From positions 1-20,202 of the forward strand of contig CADCEQ010000044.1 of assembly GCA_902800435.1 (NCBI GenBank): a stretch of 20,202 bases of DNA, written 5' to 3'. Under the pieces are notes generated by a model that was not told the origin of the DNA, ran no database searches, and worked only from the letters and a program-made list of their open reading frames with translations. This DNA comes from an uncultured Prevotellaceae bacterium. GTDB taxonomy: Bacteria; Bacteroidota; Bacteroidia; Bacteroidales; Bacteroidaceae. A program made the translations under genes and the position numbers. Below, piece after piece: positions 1-6,891 of this stretch. Every line of letters starts with the position of its first letter. Position 1 is the first letter of the stretch.

Positions 1-95
1 TTGTTCAGACCACCCCTAACCCCTCCTGACTCAGGAGGGGAAGAAGAGCGGAATTCTCCCCCTGAGTCAGGGGGAGTCAGAGGGGGTCTGAACGG
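1..95. repeat. REP-like palindromic element, inverted pair
   Basis: A 42-bp unit (1-42) contains a perfect 10-bp palindrome with a one-base centre (20-29 against 31-40). An imperfect inverted copy lies at 58-93, with its own 8-bp palindrome at 58-74, and ends in the complement of the GTTCAGACC head. The two arms can fold into one long hairpin or into two small ones. This layout resembles extragenic palindromic (REP/BIME-type) elements. No transposase is visible next to it. The left edge may continue outside the window. Confidence 0.75.
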
Positions 96-243
96 CCTCA
101 GTTTTCTTGGCACGGAACAACGCGGAGGGACACTGTCTGCGGATCACGTAGCCGAAAAGATTGTTGAACCATAAATCTACACATGATCTGACAGAAATCT
201 ATTTTTGTGTGAAATTTTCGTGGATTTAAGGTTCTTAAGTCGC
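96..243. other. Gene-free interval between palindromic units
   Basis: No convincing coding frame is visible on either strand. A TATTTTTG string at 200-207 matches the Bacteroidetes -7 box, but no TTTG lies at the right distance upstream, so I do not call a promoter. Decamer-spaced TAACTCC strings occur just past the second palindrome (294-320). Their role is unknown. Confidence 0.5.
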
Positions 244-285
244 TTGTTCAGACCACCCCTAACCCCTCCTGACTCAGGAGGGGAA
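244..285. repeat. Second exact copy of the 42-bp REP-like unit
   Basis: These 42 bases are identical to 1-42, including the internal palindrome (263-272 against 274-283). There is no inverted partner next to this copy. It lies about 50 bp upstream of the micro-ORF at 333. Identity over the full unit, with no similarity outside it, marks the unit's edges. Confidence 0.8.
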
Positions 286-332
286 ATGGGCGATAACTCC
301 CAATAACTCCTGCTAACTCCTTCCCAAATACT

Positions 333-443
333 ATGAAGAACAAACGATTGATTGAGCTGGCGGTGAAGATTGTAGTAGCCGCGCTCACAGCATTCCTGAC
401 GGCACTGGGAACGACCTCGTGCATGGGCTACGGCCCGTTCTGA
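333..443 (+). CDS. Smalltalk-like micro-protein (36 aa)
   Basis: A 36-residue ORF starts MKNKRLIELAVKIVVAALTA and ends TTSCMGYGPF. The basic N-terminus, one hydrophobic helix (about residues 8-27) and a TTSC motif near the end match the short Bacteroidales proteins annotated as smalltalk protein, whose function is unknown. The hydrophobic stretch followed by SC could also act as a lipoprotein-type signal, but only six residues would remain after the Cys. A hairpin terminator follows 22 bp after the stop. No clear promoter is seen, so it may belong to a transcript that starts outside the window. The call rests on recognised sequence pattern only. Confidence 0.6.
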   Translation: MKNKRLIELAVKIVVAALTAFLTALGTTSCMGYGPF

Positions 444-465
444 ACGGGGTTTGTGTGAAATAATC

Positions 466-497
466 AGCCGAAAGTTTTGCGCTTTCGGCTTTTATTT
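466..497 (+). terminator. Rho-independent terminator of the micro-ORF
   Basis: A perfect 9-bp stem (466-474 with 482-490) with a 7-nt loop is followed by a T-rich tract at 491-497. The loop and 3' arm overlap the -33 box and spacer of the next promoter. Confidence 0.8.
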
Positions 498-506
498 GTA
501 CCTTTG
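476..506 (+). promoter_or_regulatory. Bacteroidetes-type promoter for the M3 peptidase gene
   Basis: TTTG at 476-479 and TACCTTTG at 499-506 are separated by exactly 19 bp, the Bacteroidetes consensus. A start site shortly after 506 gives a leader of about 20 nt before the ATG at 533. The -33 element sits in the loop of the preceding terminator. Confidence 0.8.
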
Positions 507-532
507 CACGCTGTTATAGAGAAAGAATTGTT

Positions 533-1696
533 ATGAACGAGGAGAATCAGCGGAAGAATCCGTTTTTTGAGCCTTATAATACGCCGCACGACACGGCGCC
601 GTTCGACCGTATCCGCCTGGAGGACTTCGAGGAGGCCTTCATGGAGGGCATACGCCGCGAGAACGAGCAGATAGAAAAGATTATCAACAACCCGGAGAAG
701 CCGACGTTCGACAACACGATTATCACGGTTGACGACGAGAAGGACAACTACTACGACCTTCTGGACCGCACGTCGACGGTGTTCTTCAACCTGCTGTCGG
801 CCGAGACGAACGACGAGATGGACGCGCTGGCGCAGAAGATGTCGCCGATTCTGACGAAGCATGCCAACGACATTCGGCTGAACGCGCGGCTGTTTGAACG
901 CATCAAGGCAGTGCACCACCGCCACCGCCGGCTGTCGCCGGAGGAGAAGATGCTGCTCGACACGTGCTACGACGGGTTCGTGCGCAGCGGCGCGCTGCTC
1001 GACGATGCCGGCAAGGAGCGCCTGCGCCAGCTGACGGAGGAGGCTTCGATGCTGGCACTGCAGTTCCAGCAGAACCTGCTGAAGGAGCAGAAGGCCTACA
1101 CGCTGCACCTGACCGAGGAGAAGCAGCTCGACGGGCTGCCCGAGTCGGCGCGCGAGGCTGCGGCACTGGCTGCTCAGGAGCGCGGGCTGAAGGGTTGGGT
1201 GTTTACGCTCGACATGCCGTCGTACTCGCCGTTCATGACTTACTCGAGTCAGCGCGCCCTGCGCCGCCAGATGTATATGGCGCGCAACACGGTGTGCATT
1301 CACGACAACCAGGAGAACAACCTCGACATCTGCAAGCGGCTCATCAACGTGCGCCGCGAGATAGCCCAGCTGATGGGCAACAAGCACTACGCCGACTACG
1401 TGCTGAAGCACCGCATGGCGGGCAGCGTGCGCAACGTCTACAAGCTGCTGAACGACCTGATTGTGGCCTACAAGCCGACGGCGATGAAGGAGCGCAAGGA
1501 GCTGGGCTACAGAATAGAGCCCTGGGACCAGGCGCACTTAGCCCACAGGGTGAGGATGAGGCGGTGTAAGATTGACGGTGAGATGCTGCGCCCCTACTTC
1601 CAGCTGGACAAGGTCACGACAAGGACGGCTCGTTCCTGGCCGTATTCTATGCCGACTTCCACCCGCGCAAAGGCAAGCAGGGCGGAGCCTGGATGA
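533..1696 (+). CDS. N-terminal fragment of the M3 peptidase
   Basis: This is the 387-residue open frame from the annotated start to the first stop. Residues 1 to about 361 match the helical substrate-channel half of M3 peptidases. The last 26 residues or so (from TTRTARSW) are out-of-frame translation after the deletion junction. The fragment has no zinc site and cannot be catalytic alone. The start ATG at 533 follows a good promoter. No signal peptide is seen. Confidence 0.5.
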   Translation: MNEENQRKNPFFEPYNTPHDTAPFDRIRLEDFEEAFMEGIRRENEQIEKIINNPEKPTFDNTIITVDDEKDNYYDLLDRTSTVFFNLLSAETNDEMDALAQKMSPILTKHANDIRLNARLFERIKAVHHRHRRLSPEEKMLLDTCYDGFVRSGALLDDAGKERLRQLTEEASMLALQFQQNLLKEQKAYTLHLTEEKQLDGLPESAREAAALAAQERGLKGWVFTLDMPSYSPFMTYSSQRALRRQMYMARNTVCIHDNQENNLDICKRLINVRREIAQLMGNKHYADYVLKHRMAGSVRNVYKLLNDLIVAYKPTAMKERKELGYRIEPWDQAHLAHRVRMRRCKIDGEMLRPYFQLDKVTTRTARSWPYSMPTSTRAKASRAEPG

Positions 1697-2523
1697 CGGA
1701 GTACCGCGGGCAGTGGATGGAGCGCGAGGACGCGAAGCGCCCCTTCGGCCCCGACAACTGCAAGAACGTGCGTCCGCACGTGTCGGTGGTGATGAACCTG
1801 ACGAAGCCGACGGCCGACAAGCCGGCTCTGCTGACGCTGGGCGAGGTGGAGACATTCCTCCACGAGTTCGGCCACGCGCTGCACGGCATGTTTGCCAACA
1901 CGCGCTTCGAGAGCCTGAGCGGCACCAACGTGTGGTGGGACTTCGTCGAGCTGCCCTCGCAGTTTATGGAGAACTTCGCCGTCGAGAAGGAGTTCCTGCA
2001 GACGTTCGCCTTCCACTACCAGACGGGCGAGCCGATGACGAACGATCTGATTCACCGCATCGTGCGCAGCCGCAACTACATGGCCGCCACGGGCTGTCTG
2101 CGGCAGGTGTCGCTGGCACTGCTCGACATGGCCTACTACACGACGAAGCAGGAGTTTACCAACGACATCATGACGTTCGAGAAGAAGGCCTGGAAGAAGG
2201 CCATCATCGGACCTCAGCGCGATGACACGTGCATGACGGCGCAGTTCTCGCACATCATGGCGGGCGGCTACGCTGCGGGCTACTACAGCTACAAGTGGGC
2301 CGAGGTGCTCGACGCCGACGCCTTCGCCGTGTTCAAGCGCGAGGGGCTGTTCAACCCCGCTACGGCCCAGCGGTTCCGCGACTGCATCCTGAGCAAGGGC
2401 GGCACGGAGCCCCCTATGGTCTTATATAAGAGGTTCAGGGGCGGCGAGCCCACGATTGAGGCCCTGCTGAAGCGAACGGGCATCAAGAGAGTCCTGGAGC
2501 TGAAGAAGAAGATGGGATTCTGA
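1693..2523 (+). CDS. C-terminal catalytic fragment of the M3 peptidase
   Basis: This 276-residue frame begins MTEYRGQWMEREDAKRPFG. It carries the whole zinc site: H57-E58-x-x-H61 and E86, 29 residues after the first His as in Dcp. Its ATG overlaps the stop of the upstream fragment as ATGA, so termination-reinitiation could in principle translate it. Family members are a single chain of nearly 700 residues, and a free catalytic half lacking the N-terminal dome would probably be misfolded or unregulated. I treat it as part of the pseudogene, with possible residual translation. Confidence 0.5.
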   Translation: MTEYRGQWMEREDAKRPFGPDNCKNVRPHVSVVMNLTKPTADKPALLTLGEVETFLHEFGHALHGMFANTRFESLSGTNVWWDFVELPSQFMENFAVEKEFLQTFAFHYQTGEPMTNDLIHRIVRSRNYMAATGCLRQVSLALLDMAYYTTKQEFTNDIMTFEKKAWKKAIIGPQRDDTCMTAQFSHIMAGGYAAGYYSYKWAEVLDADAFAVFKREGLFNPATAQRFRDCILSKGGTEPPMVLYKRFRGGEPTIEALLKRTGIKRVLELKKKMGF

Positions 2524-2603
2524 GGAGTTGAGGAGTAAGGAGTTGAGGAGTAAGGAGTGAAAAGTGAGGAGTAAGGAGTTGAGGAGTAAAGGGAGTAAGT
2601 AGA
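2524..2603 (+). repeat. Short repeats with a stop codon every 7-9 nt
   Basis: A 15-bp unit GGAGTTGAGGAGTAA occurs exactly three times (2524-2538, 2539-2553, 2575-2589) with a degenerate unit between. Stop codons recur at 2521, 2529, 2536, 2544, 2551, 2558, 2565, 2572, 2580, 2587 and 2596. The array fills the gap between the M3 stop and the next ATG. Confidence 0.85.
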
Positions 2604-2604
2604 A

Positions 2605-3024
2605 ATGACTGAGAAGCAAGCTAAACTCGACGAGCGCTACCTGCGCATGGCTCGTATATGGGCTGAGAACAGCTACTGCAAGCGGCGCCAGGTGGGCGCG
2701 CTGGTGGTGAAGGACAAGATGATCATCAGCGACGGCTACAACGGCACGCCGACGGGATTCGAGAACGTCTGCGAGGACGACAACAACGTGTCGAAGCCCT
2801 ACGTGCTGCACGCCGAGGCCAACGCCATCACGAAGCTGGCGCGAAGCAACAACAACAGCGACGGCGCCACCATCTACATCACCGCCTCGCCCTGCATCGA
2901 GTGTGCGAAGCTGATAATCCAGGCGGGCATCAGGCGCGTGGTCTACGGCGAGAAATACCGGCTGGCCGACGGCATCGAGCTGCTGGAGCGGGCCGGGATA
3001 GAAGTTATTTATTTAGGCGACTAA
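2605..3024 (+). CDS. dCMP deaminase family protein (139 aa)
   Basis: A zinc-dependent deaminase of the dCMP/ComEB family. These enzymes convert dCMP to dUMP in the cytoplasm and feed dTMP synthesis. The fold's zinc site is complete: H69-A-E71 supplies one ligand and the proton-shuttling Glu, and P96-C97-x-x-C100 supplies the two Cys ligands. The GYNGTPTGF segment (44-52) is typical of dCMP deaminases rather than tRNA or cytidine deaminases. Length is normal for the family. It starts immediately after the stop-rich repeat and ends 3 bp before the S41 protease, so the two are probably co-transcribed. No separate promoter is visible upstream. Substrate specificity is inferred from family resemblance. 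Confidence 0.9.
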   Translation: MTEKQAKLDERYLRMARIWAENSYCKRRQVGALVVKDKMIISDGYNGTPTGFENVCEDDNNVSKPYVLHAEANAITKLARSNNNSDGATIYITASPCIECAKLIIQAGIRRVVYGEKYRLADGIELLERAGIEVIYLGD

Positions 3025-3027
3025 GAT

Positions 3028-4722
3028 ATGAGCAAGAATAAGTCAAACCGTTTCATGCCCCTGTGGCTGGCGCTGAGCGTCGTGCTGGGAATATTCATCG
3101 GCACGTTCTTTGCCAACCGATTCTCGGGCAACCGACTGAGCATCATCAACTCGGGCAGCAACAAGCTGAACGACCTGCTGAACATCGTCGACGACCAGTA
3201 TGTCGATACGGTCAACATGAGCGACCTCGTCGAGAAGGCTATGCCGACCATCCTGTCGGAACTCGACCCCCACAGCGTCTACATATCGCAGAAGGACGTG
3301 CAGCAGGCCAACGACGACCTGAAGGGCTCGTTCTTCGGCGTGGGCATTGAGTTCACCATCCGCAAGGACACGCTCCACGTGCAGAACGTCATCCACAACG
3401 GACCCTCGGAGCGTGCCGGACTGCTGGCCGGCGACATGATAGTCGAGATTGACGACGAGCCGTTTGTGGGCAAGGGCATCTCCAACGAGGAGGCCATGCA
3501 CCGACTGAAGGGCGACAAGGACACGAAGGTGAAGATAGGCGTGCTGCGCGGCAAGGACAAGAAGCTGCGCCACTATACCGTCGTGCGCGGCGAGATTCCG
3601 ATGAAGAGCGTCACCGCCACCTACATGCTCGACGAGCGTACGGGCTACATCAAGATCAAGAACTTCGGCGACAAGACCTATCCCGAACTGCTCATCGCGC
3701 TGGCCCGGCTGGGGCAGGAGGGCTTCGGGAACCTGGTCATCGATCTGCGCGGCAACACGGGCGGCTATCTGGGCTCAGCCGTGCAGATGGCCAACGAGTT
3801 CCTGTCGCGCGGACAGCTCATCGTCTATACCGAAGGCCGCCGCTCGGCGCGCCAGGAGTACAGGGCCGACGGTCGCGGCTCCTACCAGCAACTGCCGCTG
3901 GTGGTGCTCATCGACGAGGGCTCGGCTTCGGCCAGCGAAATCTTCGCCGGCGCCATTCAGGACAACGATCGCGGTACGATCATCGGCCGCCGCTCGTTCG
4001 GCAAGGGTCTGGTGCAGCAGCCCATCTCGCTGCACGACGGCTCGATGATACGCCTGACGATAGCCCGCTACTACTCGCCCTCGGGCCGCTGCATACAGAA
4101 ACCCTACACCAGCGGAGCCGACCGCAGCTACGAGGAGGACCTGATGAACCGCTACCAGCACGGCGAGTTCTTCAACGGCGACAGCATCAAGCACGACGGG
4201 CCTGAATACCACACCAACAACGGCCGCGTGGTCTACGGCGGAGGCGGCATCACGCCCGACATCTTCGTGGGCGAGGACACGCTCGGCGTCACCTCATACT
4301 ACCGGGAGGCGTCGATGTCGGGACTCATCCTGCAGTTTGCCTACGAGTATGTCGACGAGAACCGTCAGCAGCTCTCGAACTACACCACGAAGAAGGAGCT
4401 GCTGGCCTACCTGAAGAAGCTGAACACCGTTGAGCTGTTTGCACAGTATGCCGAGAAGAACGGACTGAAACGCCGCAACCTGATGATTCAGAAGAGTCAC
4501 GCACTGCTGGAGCGCTACATCAACAGCCGCCTCATCTACAACGTGCTCGACGAGCAGGCCTGGACGGAGTATCTGAACGACGACGACCCCGCCATCCGCG
4601 AGACGCTGCGCGTGTTCAAGAACGGCGAGTCGTTCCCCAAGCCCGGCGACGACGAGAAAAAGCAGCGCAAGGTGGCCTACGACTACAGCAGCACCCACCG
4701 CACGCTGAAGCTGATGGCCTGA
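3028..4722 (+). CDS. S41 C-terminal processing protease (CtpA-like)
   Basis: A 564-residue periplasmic serine protease that trims or degrades envelope proteins from their C-termini. Residues about 10-28 form an N-terminal signal anchor. A PDZ domain covers roughly 100-190, starting at the SFFGVGIEFT segment. The peptidase core runs from about 195 to 420. The catalytic Ser is S301 in GSASASE and the general base is K326 in GRRSFGKG, spaced 25 residues apart as in the plant and algal CtpA Ser-Lys dyad. E304 matches the conserved Glu. About 140 C-terminal residues form a helical extension common in Bacteroidetes members. It lies 3 bp after the dCMP deaminase gene, so translation is likely coupled. 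The physiological substrate cannot be read from the sequence. Confidence 0.92.
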   Translation: MSKNKSNRFMPLWLALSVVLGIFIGTFFANRFSGNRLSIINSGSNKLNDLLNIVDDQYVDTVNMSDLVEKAMPTILSELDPHSVYISQKDVQQANDDLKGSFFGVGIEFTIRKDTLHVQNVIHNGPSERAGLLAGDMIVEIDDEPFVGKGISNEEAMHRLKGDKDTKVKIGVLRGKDKKLRHYTVVRGEIPMKSVTATYMLDERTGYIKIKNFGDKTYPELLIALARLGQEGFGNLVIDLRGNTGGYLGSAVQMANEFLSRGQLIVYTEGRRSARQEYRADGRGSYQQLPLVVLIDEGSASASEIFAGAIQDNDRGTIIGRRSFGKGLVQQPISLHDGSMIRLTIARYYSPSGRCIQKPYTSGADRSYEEDLMNRYQHGEFFNGDSIKHDGPEYHTNNGRVVYGGGGITPDIFVGEDTLGVTSYYREASMSGLILQFAYEYVDENRQQLSNYTTKKELLAYLKKLNTVELFAQYAEKNGLKRRNLMIQKSHALLERYINSRLIYNVLDEQAWTEYLNDDDPAIRETLRVFKNGESFPKPGDDEKKQRKVAYDYSSTHRTLKLMA

Positions 4723-4796
4723 CGGCCGAACTCCTAAAAGACATTAAAGTCAGCCAATAATACTTGTCTGACACCTTATTTATAAATAATTATAAT

Positions 4797-4804
4797 TACC
4801 TTTG
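4797..4804 (+). promoter_or_regulatory. -7 box of a near-leaderless promoter
   Basis: TACCTTTG at 4797-4804 is a perfect -7 element ending only 8 bp before the ATG at 4813. No good TTTG lies 19-20 bp upstream. The surroundings are AT-rich. The predicted 5' leader is only a few nucleotides long. Confidence 0.6.
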
Positions 4805-4812
4805 CAGACGGA

Positions 4813-5016
4813 ATGATTCAGACGTTACTGATAAGCGGAGTGCTGCTGGCAGTGGGAATGGCCCTGCTGCTGGTGAAGGTGCTGGGACGGAAGGACGGCA
4901 AGTTCTCGTCGCAGCACATACACGACAGCCAGGCTATGCGCGAGCGCGGCATCCACTGCGTCATGGACCAGGACCGCGAAATGAGGTCGCAGAAGAGACT
5001 GAAGATTAATCATTAA
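4813..5016 (+). CDS. Small single-pass membrane protein (67 aa)
   Basis: A hydrophobic N-terminal helix (about residues 4-23) is followed by a polar tail with HIHDSQAMRERGIHCVMDQD, giving a likely topology of membrane anchor plus cytoplasmic tail. I recognise no named family, although I recall similar short proteins in other Bacteroidales. The ATG at 4813 is preferred because it sits just after a clear -7 box and the protein has a sensible membrane segment. The overlapping frame starting at 4764 has neither. It lies 15 bp upstream of the Skp-like gene, so the two probably share a transcript and may both serve the envelope. Function is unknown. Confidence 0.7.
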   Translation: MIQTLLISGVLLAVGMALLLVKVLGRKDGKFSSQHIHDSQAMRERGIHCVMDQDREMRSQKRLKINH

Positions 5017-5031
5017 ATAAACGAACAAGGA

Positions 5032-5646
5032 ATGAAAAAGTATTTATTCGGAGCACTGGCTTTCGCTGCCGTGATGGTCTCGTGCAACAATGCAAGTCCC
5101 AAGATGGACGAGAAGCCCCAGGCTGCCGGGGCTGAGAACGTGGGCGGCTTAAAGATTGCCTTTGTCGAGGTCGACTCGCTCATGACGCAGTATGACTTTG
5201 CCAAAGACTACAGCGTGACGCTGCAGAAGAAGAGCAACAATGCCCGCAACACACTGAACCAGAAGTCGAACGAACTGCAGGCTGCTGTGGCCAACTTCCA
5301 GCAGAAGCTGCAGAACAACGGGTTCACCAGCCGCGAGCAGGCCGAGAGCGTGCAGGCAGGCATAGAGCGCCGCCAGCGCGACCTGCAGGAGCTGCAGGCC
5401 CGACTGGAGAACGAGCTGGCCAACGAGACGCAGAAGTTCAACCAGGCCCTGCGCGACTCGCTCAACAGCTTCCTCGCCTCATACAATAAGGACAAGAAGT
5501 ACGACATGATCCTCTCGAAGGCTGGCGACAACATTCTCTTCGCCGACCGCAAGTTTGACATCACGAAGGACATCATCAACGGACTGAACAAGCGCTACAA
5601 GCCGGCTCCCGCCAAGAAGGACGAAAAGAAGGACGAGAAGAAATAA
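5032..5646 (+). CDS. OmpH/Skp-family periplasmic chaperone-like lipoprotein
   Basis: This 204-residue protein has a lipoprotein-type signal (residues 1-17, Cys at 18 in VMVSC). A short linker follows, then KIAFVEVDSLMTQYDF, the N-terminal strand typical of Skp/OmpH. A long helical coiled region (about 65-150) is rich in Gln, Lys and Glu, and the C-terminal strand is YDMILSKAGDNILFADRKFD. Skp proteins are trimeric jellyfish-shaped chaperones for outer-membrane proteins. A lipid anchor, as predicted here, is common in Bacteroidetes versions. The tail ends in a Lys/Glu/Asp-rich KKDEKKDEKK segment. It lies downstream of the small membrane protein gene and is followed by a candidate terminator. 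Confidence 0.88.
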   Translation: MKKYLFGALAFAAVMVSCNNASPKMDEKPQAAGAENVGGLKIAFVEVDSLMTQYDFAKDYSVTLQKKSNNARNTLNQKSNELQAAVANFQQKLQNNGFTSREQAESVQAGIERRQRDLQELQARLENELANETQKFNQALRDSLNSFLASYNKDKKYDMILSKAGDNILFADRKFDITKDIINGLNKRYKPAPAKKDEKKDEKK

Positions 5647-5649
5647 AGA

Positions 5650-5704
5650 CACGAAACTGACACCCCGACTTGACAAAGTGAAAGGAAATGGGGGTCTTTT
5701 CGTG
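5650..5704 (+). terminator. Candidate terminator after the Skp-like gene
   Basis: The outer stem pairs CACGAAA (5650-5656) with TTTCGTG (5698-5704). The inner stem pairs 5659-5666 with 5690-5696 with one bulged base. The short T tract lies within the outer arm. The large loop and weak T run make it less certain than the other terminators here. Confidence 0.45.
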
Positions 5705-5720
5705 AATTTCTGCTCAAATG

Positions 5721-5752
5721 TTTGGCTGGTTCAGGAAAAAAGTGTAACTTCG
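5721..5752 (+). promoter_or_regulatory. Promoter for serC-serA
   Basis: TTTG at 5721-5724 and TAACTTCG at 5745-5752 (one mismatch to TAnnTTTG) are 20 bp apart. The leader to the ATG at 5797 is about 40 nt and AT-rich. Confidence 0.65.
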
Positions 5753-5796
5753 CGCCGCAAAACAGTAAACCATAAAAAATTGTAATAACAAACAAC

Positions 5797-6864
5797 ATGA
5801 AGAAGTACAACTTTAATGCTGGTCCGTCGATGCTTCCACGCGAGGTCATCGAAGCAACTGCCCAGCAGTGTCTTGATTTCAACGGCTCAGGTCTCTCGCT
5901 GATGGAGATCAGCCACCGTGCAAAGGACTTCCAGCCCGTCGTCGACGAGGCTGTGGCTCTGGTAAAGGAGCTGCTCAGTGTGCCCGAGGGCTACTCAGTA
6001 ATCTTCCTCGGCGGCGGTGCCTCACTGGAGTTCTGCATGATTCCCTACAACTTCCTGATTAAGAAGGCCGCCTATCTGAACACGGGCGTCTGGGCCAAGA
6101 AGGCCATGAAGGAAGCCAAGCTTTTTGGCGAGGTGGTTGAAGTGGCTTCTTCGGCCGATGCCAACTATACATTCATTCCCAAGAACTGGACCGTGCCCGC
6201 CGATGCCGACTATCTGCACGTCACCAGCAACAACACCATCTACGGTACCGAGATTCGCGAGGACCTCGACGTCTGCGTGCCCCTGATTGCCGACATGTCG
6301 TCCGACTTCATGAGCCGCCCCGTCGACGTCAGCAAGTACAACGCCATCTATGCCGGCGCACAGAAGAACCTCTCGATGGCCGGTGTCACCATCGTCATCC
6401 TGAAGGACAGCGCTCTGGGCAATGCGCCCCGCGAGATTCCCACCATGCTCGACTACCGCACACACGTCGACAAGGGCTCGATGTTCAACACGCCGCCCGT
6501 GGTGCCCATCTACTGCGCACTCGAGAACCTGCGCTGGATCAAGCGTCAGGGTGGTGTCGAGGCTATGGACCGTCTGGCCAAGCAGCGCGCCGAGATCGTC
6601 TACGGCGAAATCGACCGCAACAAGCTCTTCGTCGGCACTGCCAAGGAGGAGGACCGCTCGCTGATGAACATCTGCTTCGTCATGGCCGACGAGTACAAGG
6701 AGCTGGAGAAGGAGTTCCTCGACTTTGCTGTTTCGAAGGGAATGGTCGGCGTGAAGGGTCACCGCTCTGTAGGCGGATTCCGCGCCAGCTGCTACAACGC
6801 CCAGACCATCGAAGGCTGCAACGCCCTCGTTGCCTGCATGAAGGAGTTTGAGGCAAATCATTAA
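5797..6864 (+). CDS. serC: Phosphoserine aminotransferase
   Basis: Converts 3-phosphohydroxypyruvate and glutamate to 3-phosphoserine, the second step of serine synthesis. It also acts in pyridoxal phosphate synthesis in many bacteria. This is a cytoplasmic PLP fold-type I enzyme of 355 residues, close to the usual 360. It opens with the typical [13 protein letters not shown]. The phosphate-binding GGGAS is at 72-76, [10 protein letters not shown] at 143-152 and the cofactor Asp in ADMSSDF at about 165-171. The PLP lysine is K190 in YAGAQKNL, and the C-terminal [11 protein letters not shown] is present. It is followed 27 bp later by serA in the same operon, with a stop-rich repeat between them. 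Confidence 0.97.
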   Translation: MKKYNFNAGPSMLPREVIEATAQQCLDFNGSGLSLMEISHRAKDFQPVVDEAVALVKELLSVPEGYSVIFLGGGASLEFCMIPYNFLIKKAAYLNTGVWAKKAMKEAKLFGEVVEVASSADANYTFIPKNWTVPADADYLHVTSNNTIYGTEIREDLDVCVPLIADMSSDFMSRPVDVSKYNAIYAGAQKNLSMAGVTIVILKDSALGNAPREIPTMLDYRTHVDKGSMFNTPPVVPIYCALENLRWIKRQGGVEAMDRLAKQRAEIVYGEIDRNKLFVGTAKEEDRSLMNICFVMADEYKELEKEFLDFAVSKGMVGVKGHRSVGGFRASCYNAQTIEGCNALVACMKEFEANH

Positions 6865-6889
6865 GAATTGAAATATTGAAGAATTGAAG
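6865..6889 (+). repeat. GAATTGAA-type short repeat after serC
   Basis: Three near-identical 8-nt units place TGA at 6869, 6877 and 6885, exactly 8 nt apart and therefore one in each reading frame. The array lies between the serC stop and the serA start. Confidence 0.7.
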
Positions 6890-6891
6890 TC

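Larger units (their letters stand above)
533..2523 (+). pseudogene. M3 family oligopeptidase (Dcp-like), disrupted
   Basis: Together the two reading frames encode a cytoplasmic M3 zinc metallopeptidase (peptidyl-dipeptidase Dcp / oligopeptidase A type), which cleaves short peptides. The N-terminal helical part is intact through IDGEMLRPYFQLDKV (ends at 1615). The sequence resumes in another frame at DKDGSFLAVFYADFHPRKGK (from 1618) and runs to the normal C-terminus. From memory of family members, about 30-40 residues that normally lie between LDKV and DKDG are missing. The junction is flanked by two GACAAGG copies (1607-1613 and 1618-1624). The catalytic HEFGH (1861-1875) and the third zinc ligand, Glu in VELPSQ, are present. 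The residues just before IDGEML (about 1540-1566) are unusually basic and may mark further damage. An assembly error is an alternative explanation. Confidence 0.8.

Noticed and set aside
200..207. TATTTTTG as a promoter for the 36-residue ORF
   Set aside because: No TTTG-like element lies 19-20 bp upstream, and the distance to the ORF is over 120 bp.
464..1537. Long minus-strand open frame opposite the M3 peptidase
   Set aside because: Its sequence is low-complexity (Leu/Val/His/Arg-rich) and mirrors the plus-strand codon bias. The plus-strand frame has clear family motifs.
2524..2603. Possible CRISPR array
   Set aside because: Units are 15 bp and tandem, with no unique spacers. No cas genes are present.
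4764..5009. Alternative frame overlapping the small membrane protein
   Set aside because: It starts upstream of the -7 box and encodes no sensible membrane or domain pattern. The frame from 4813 does.
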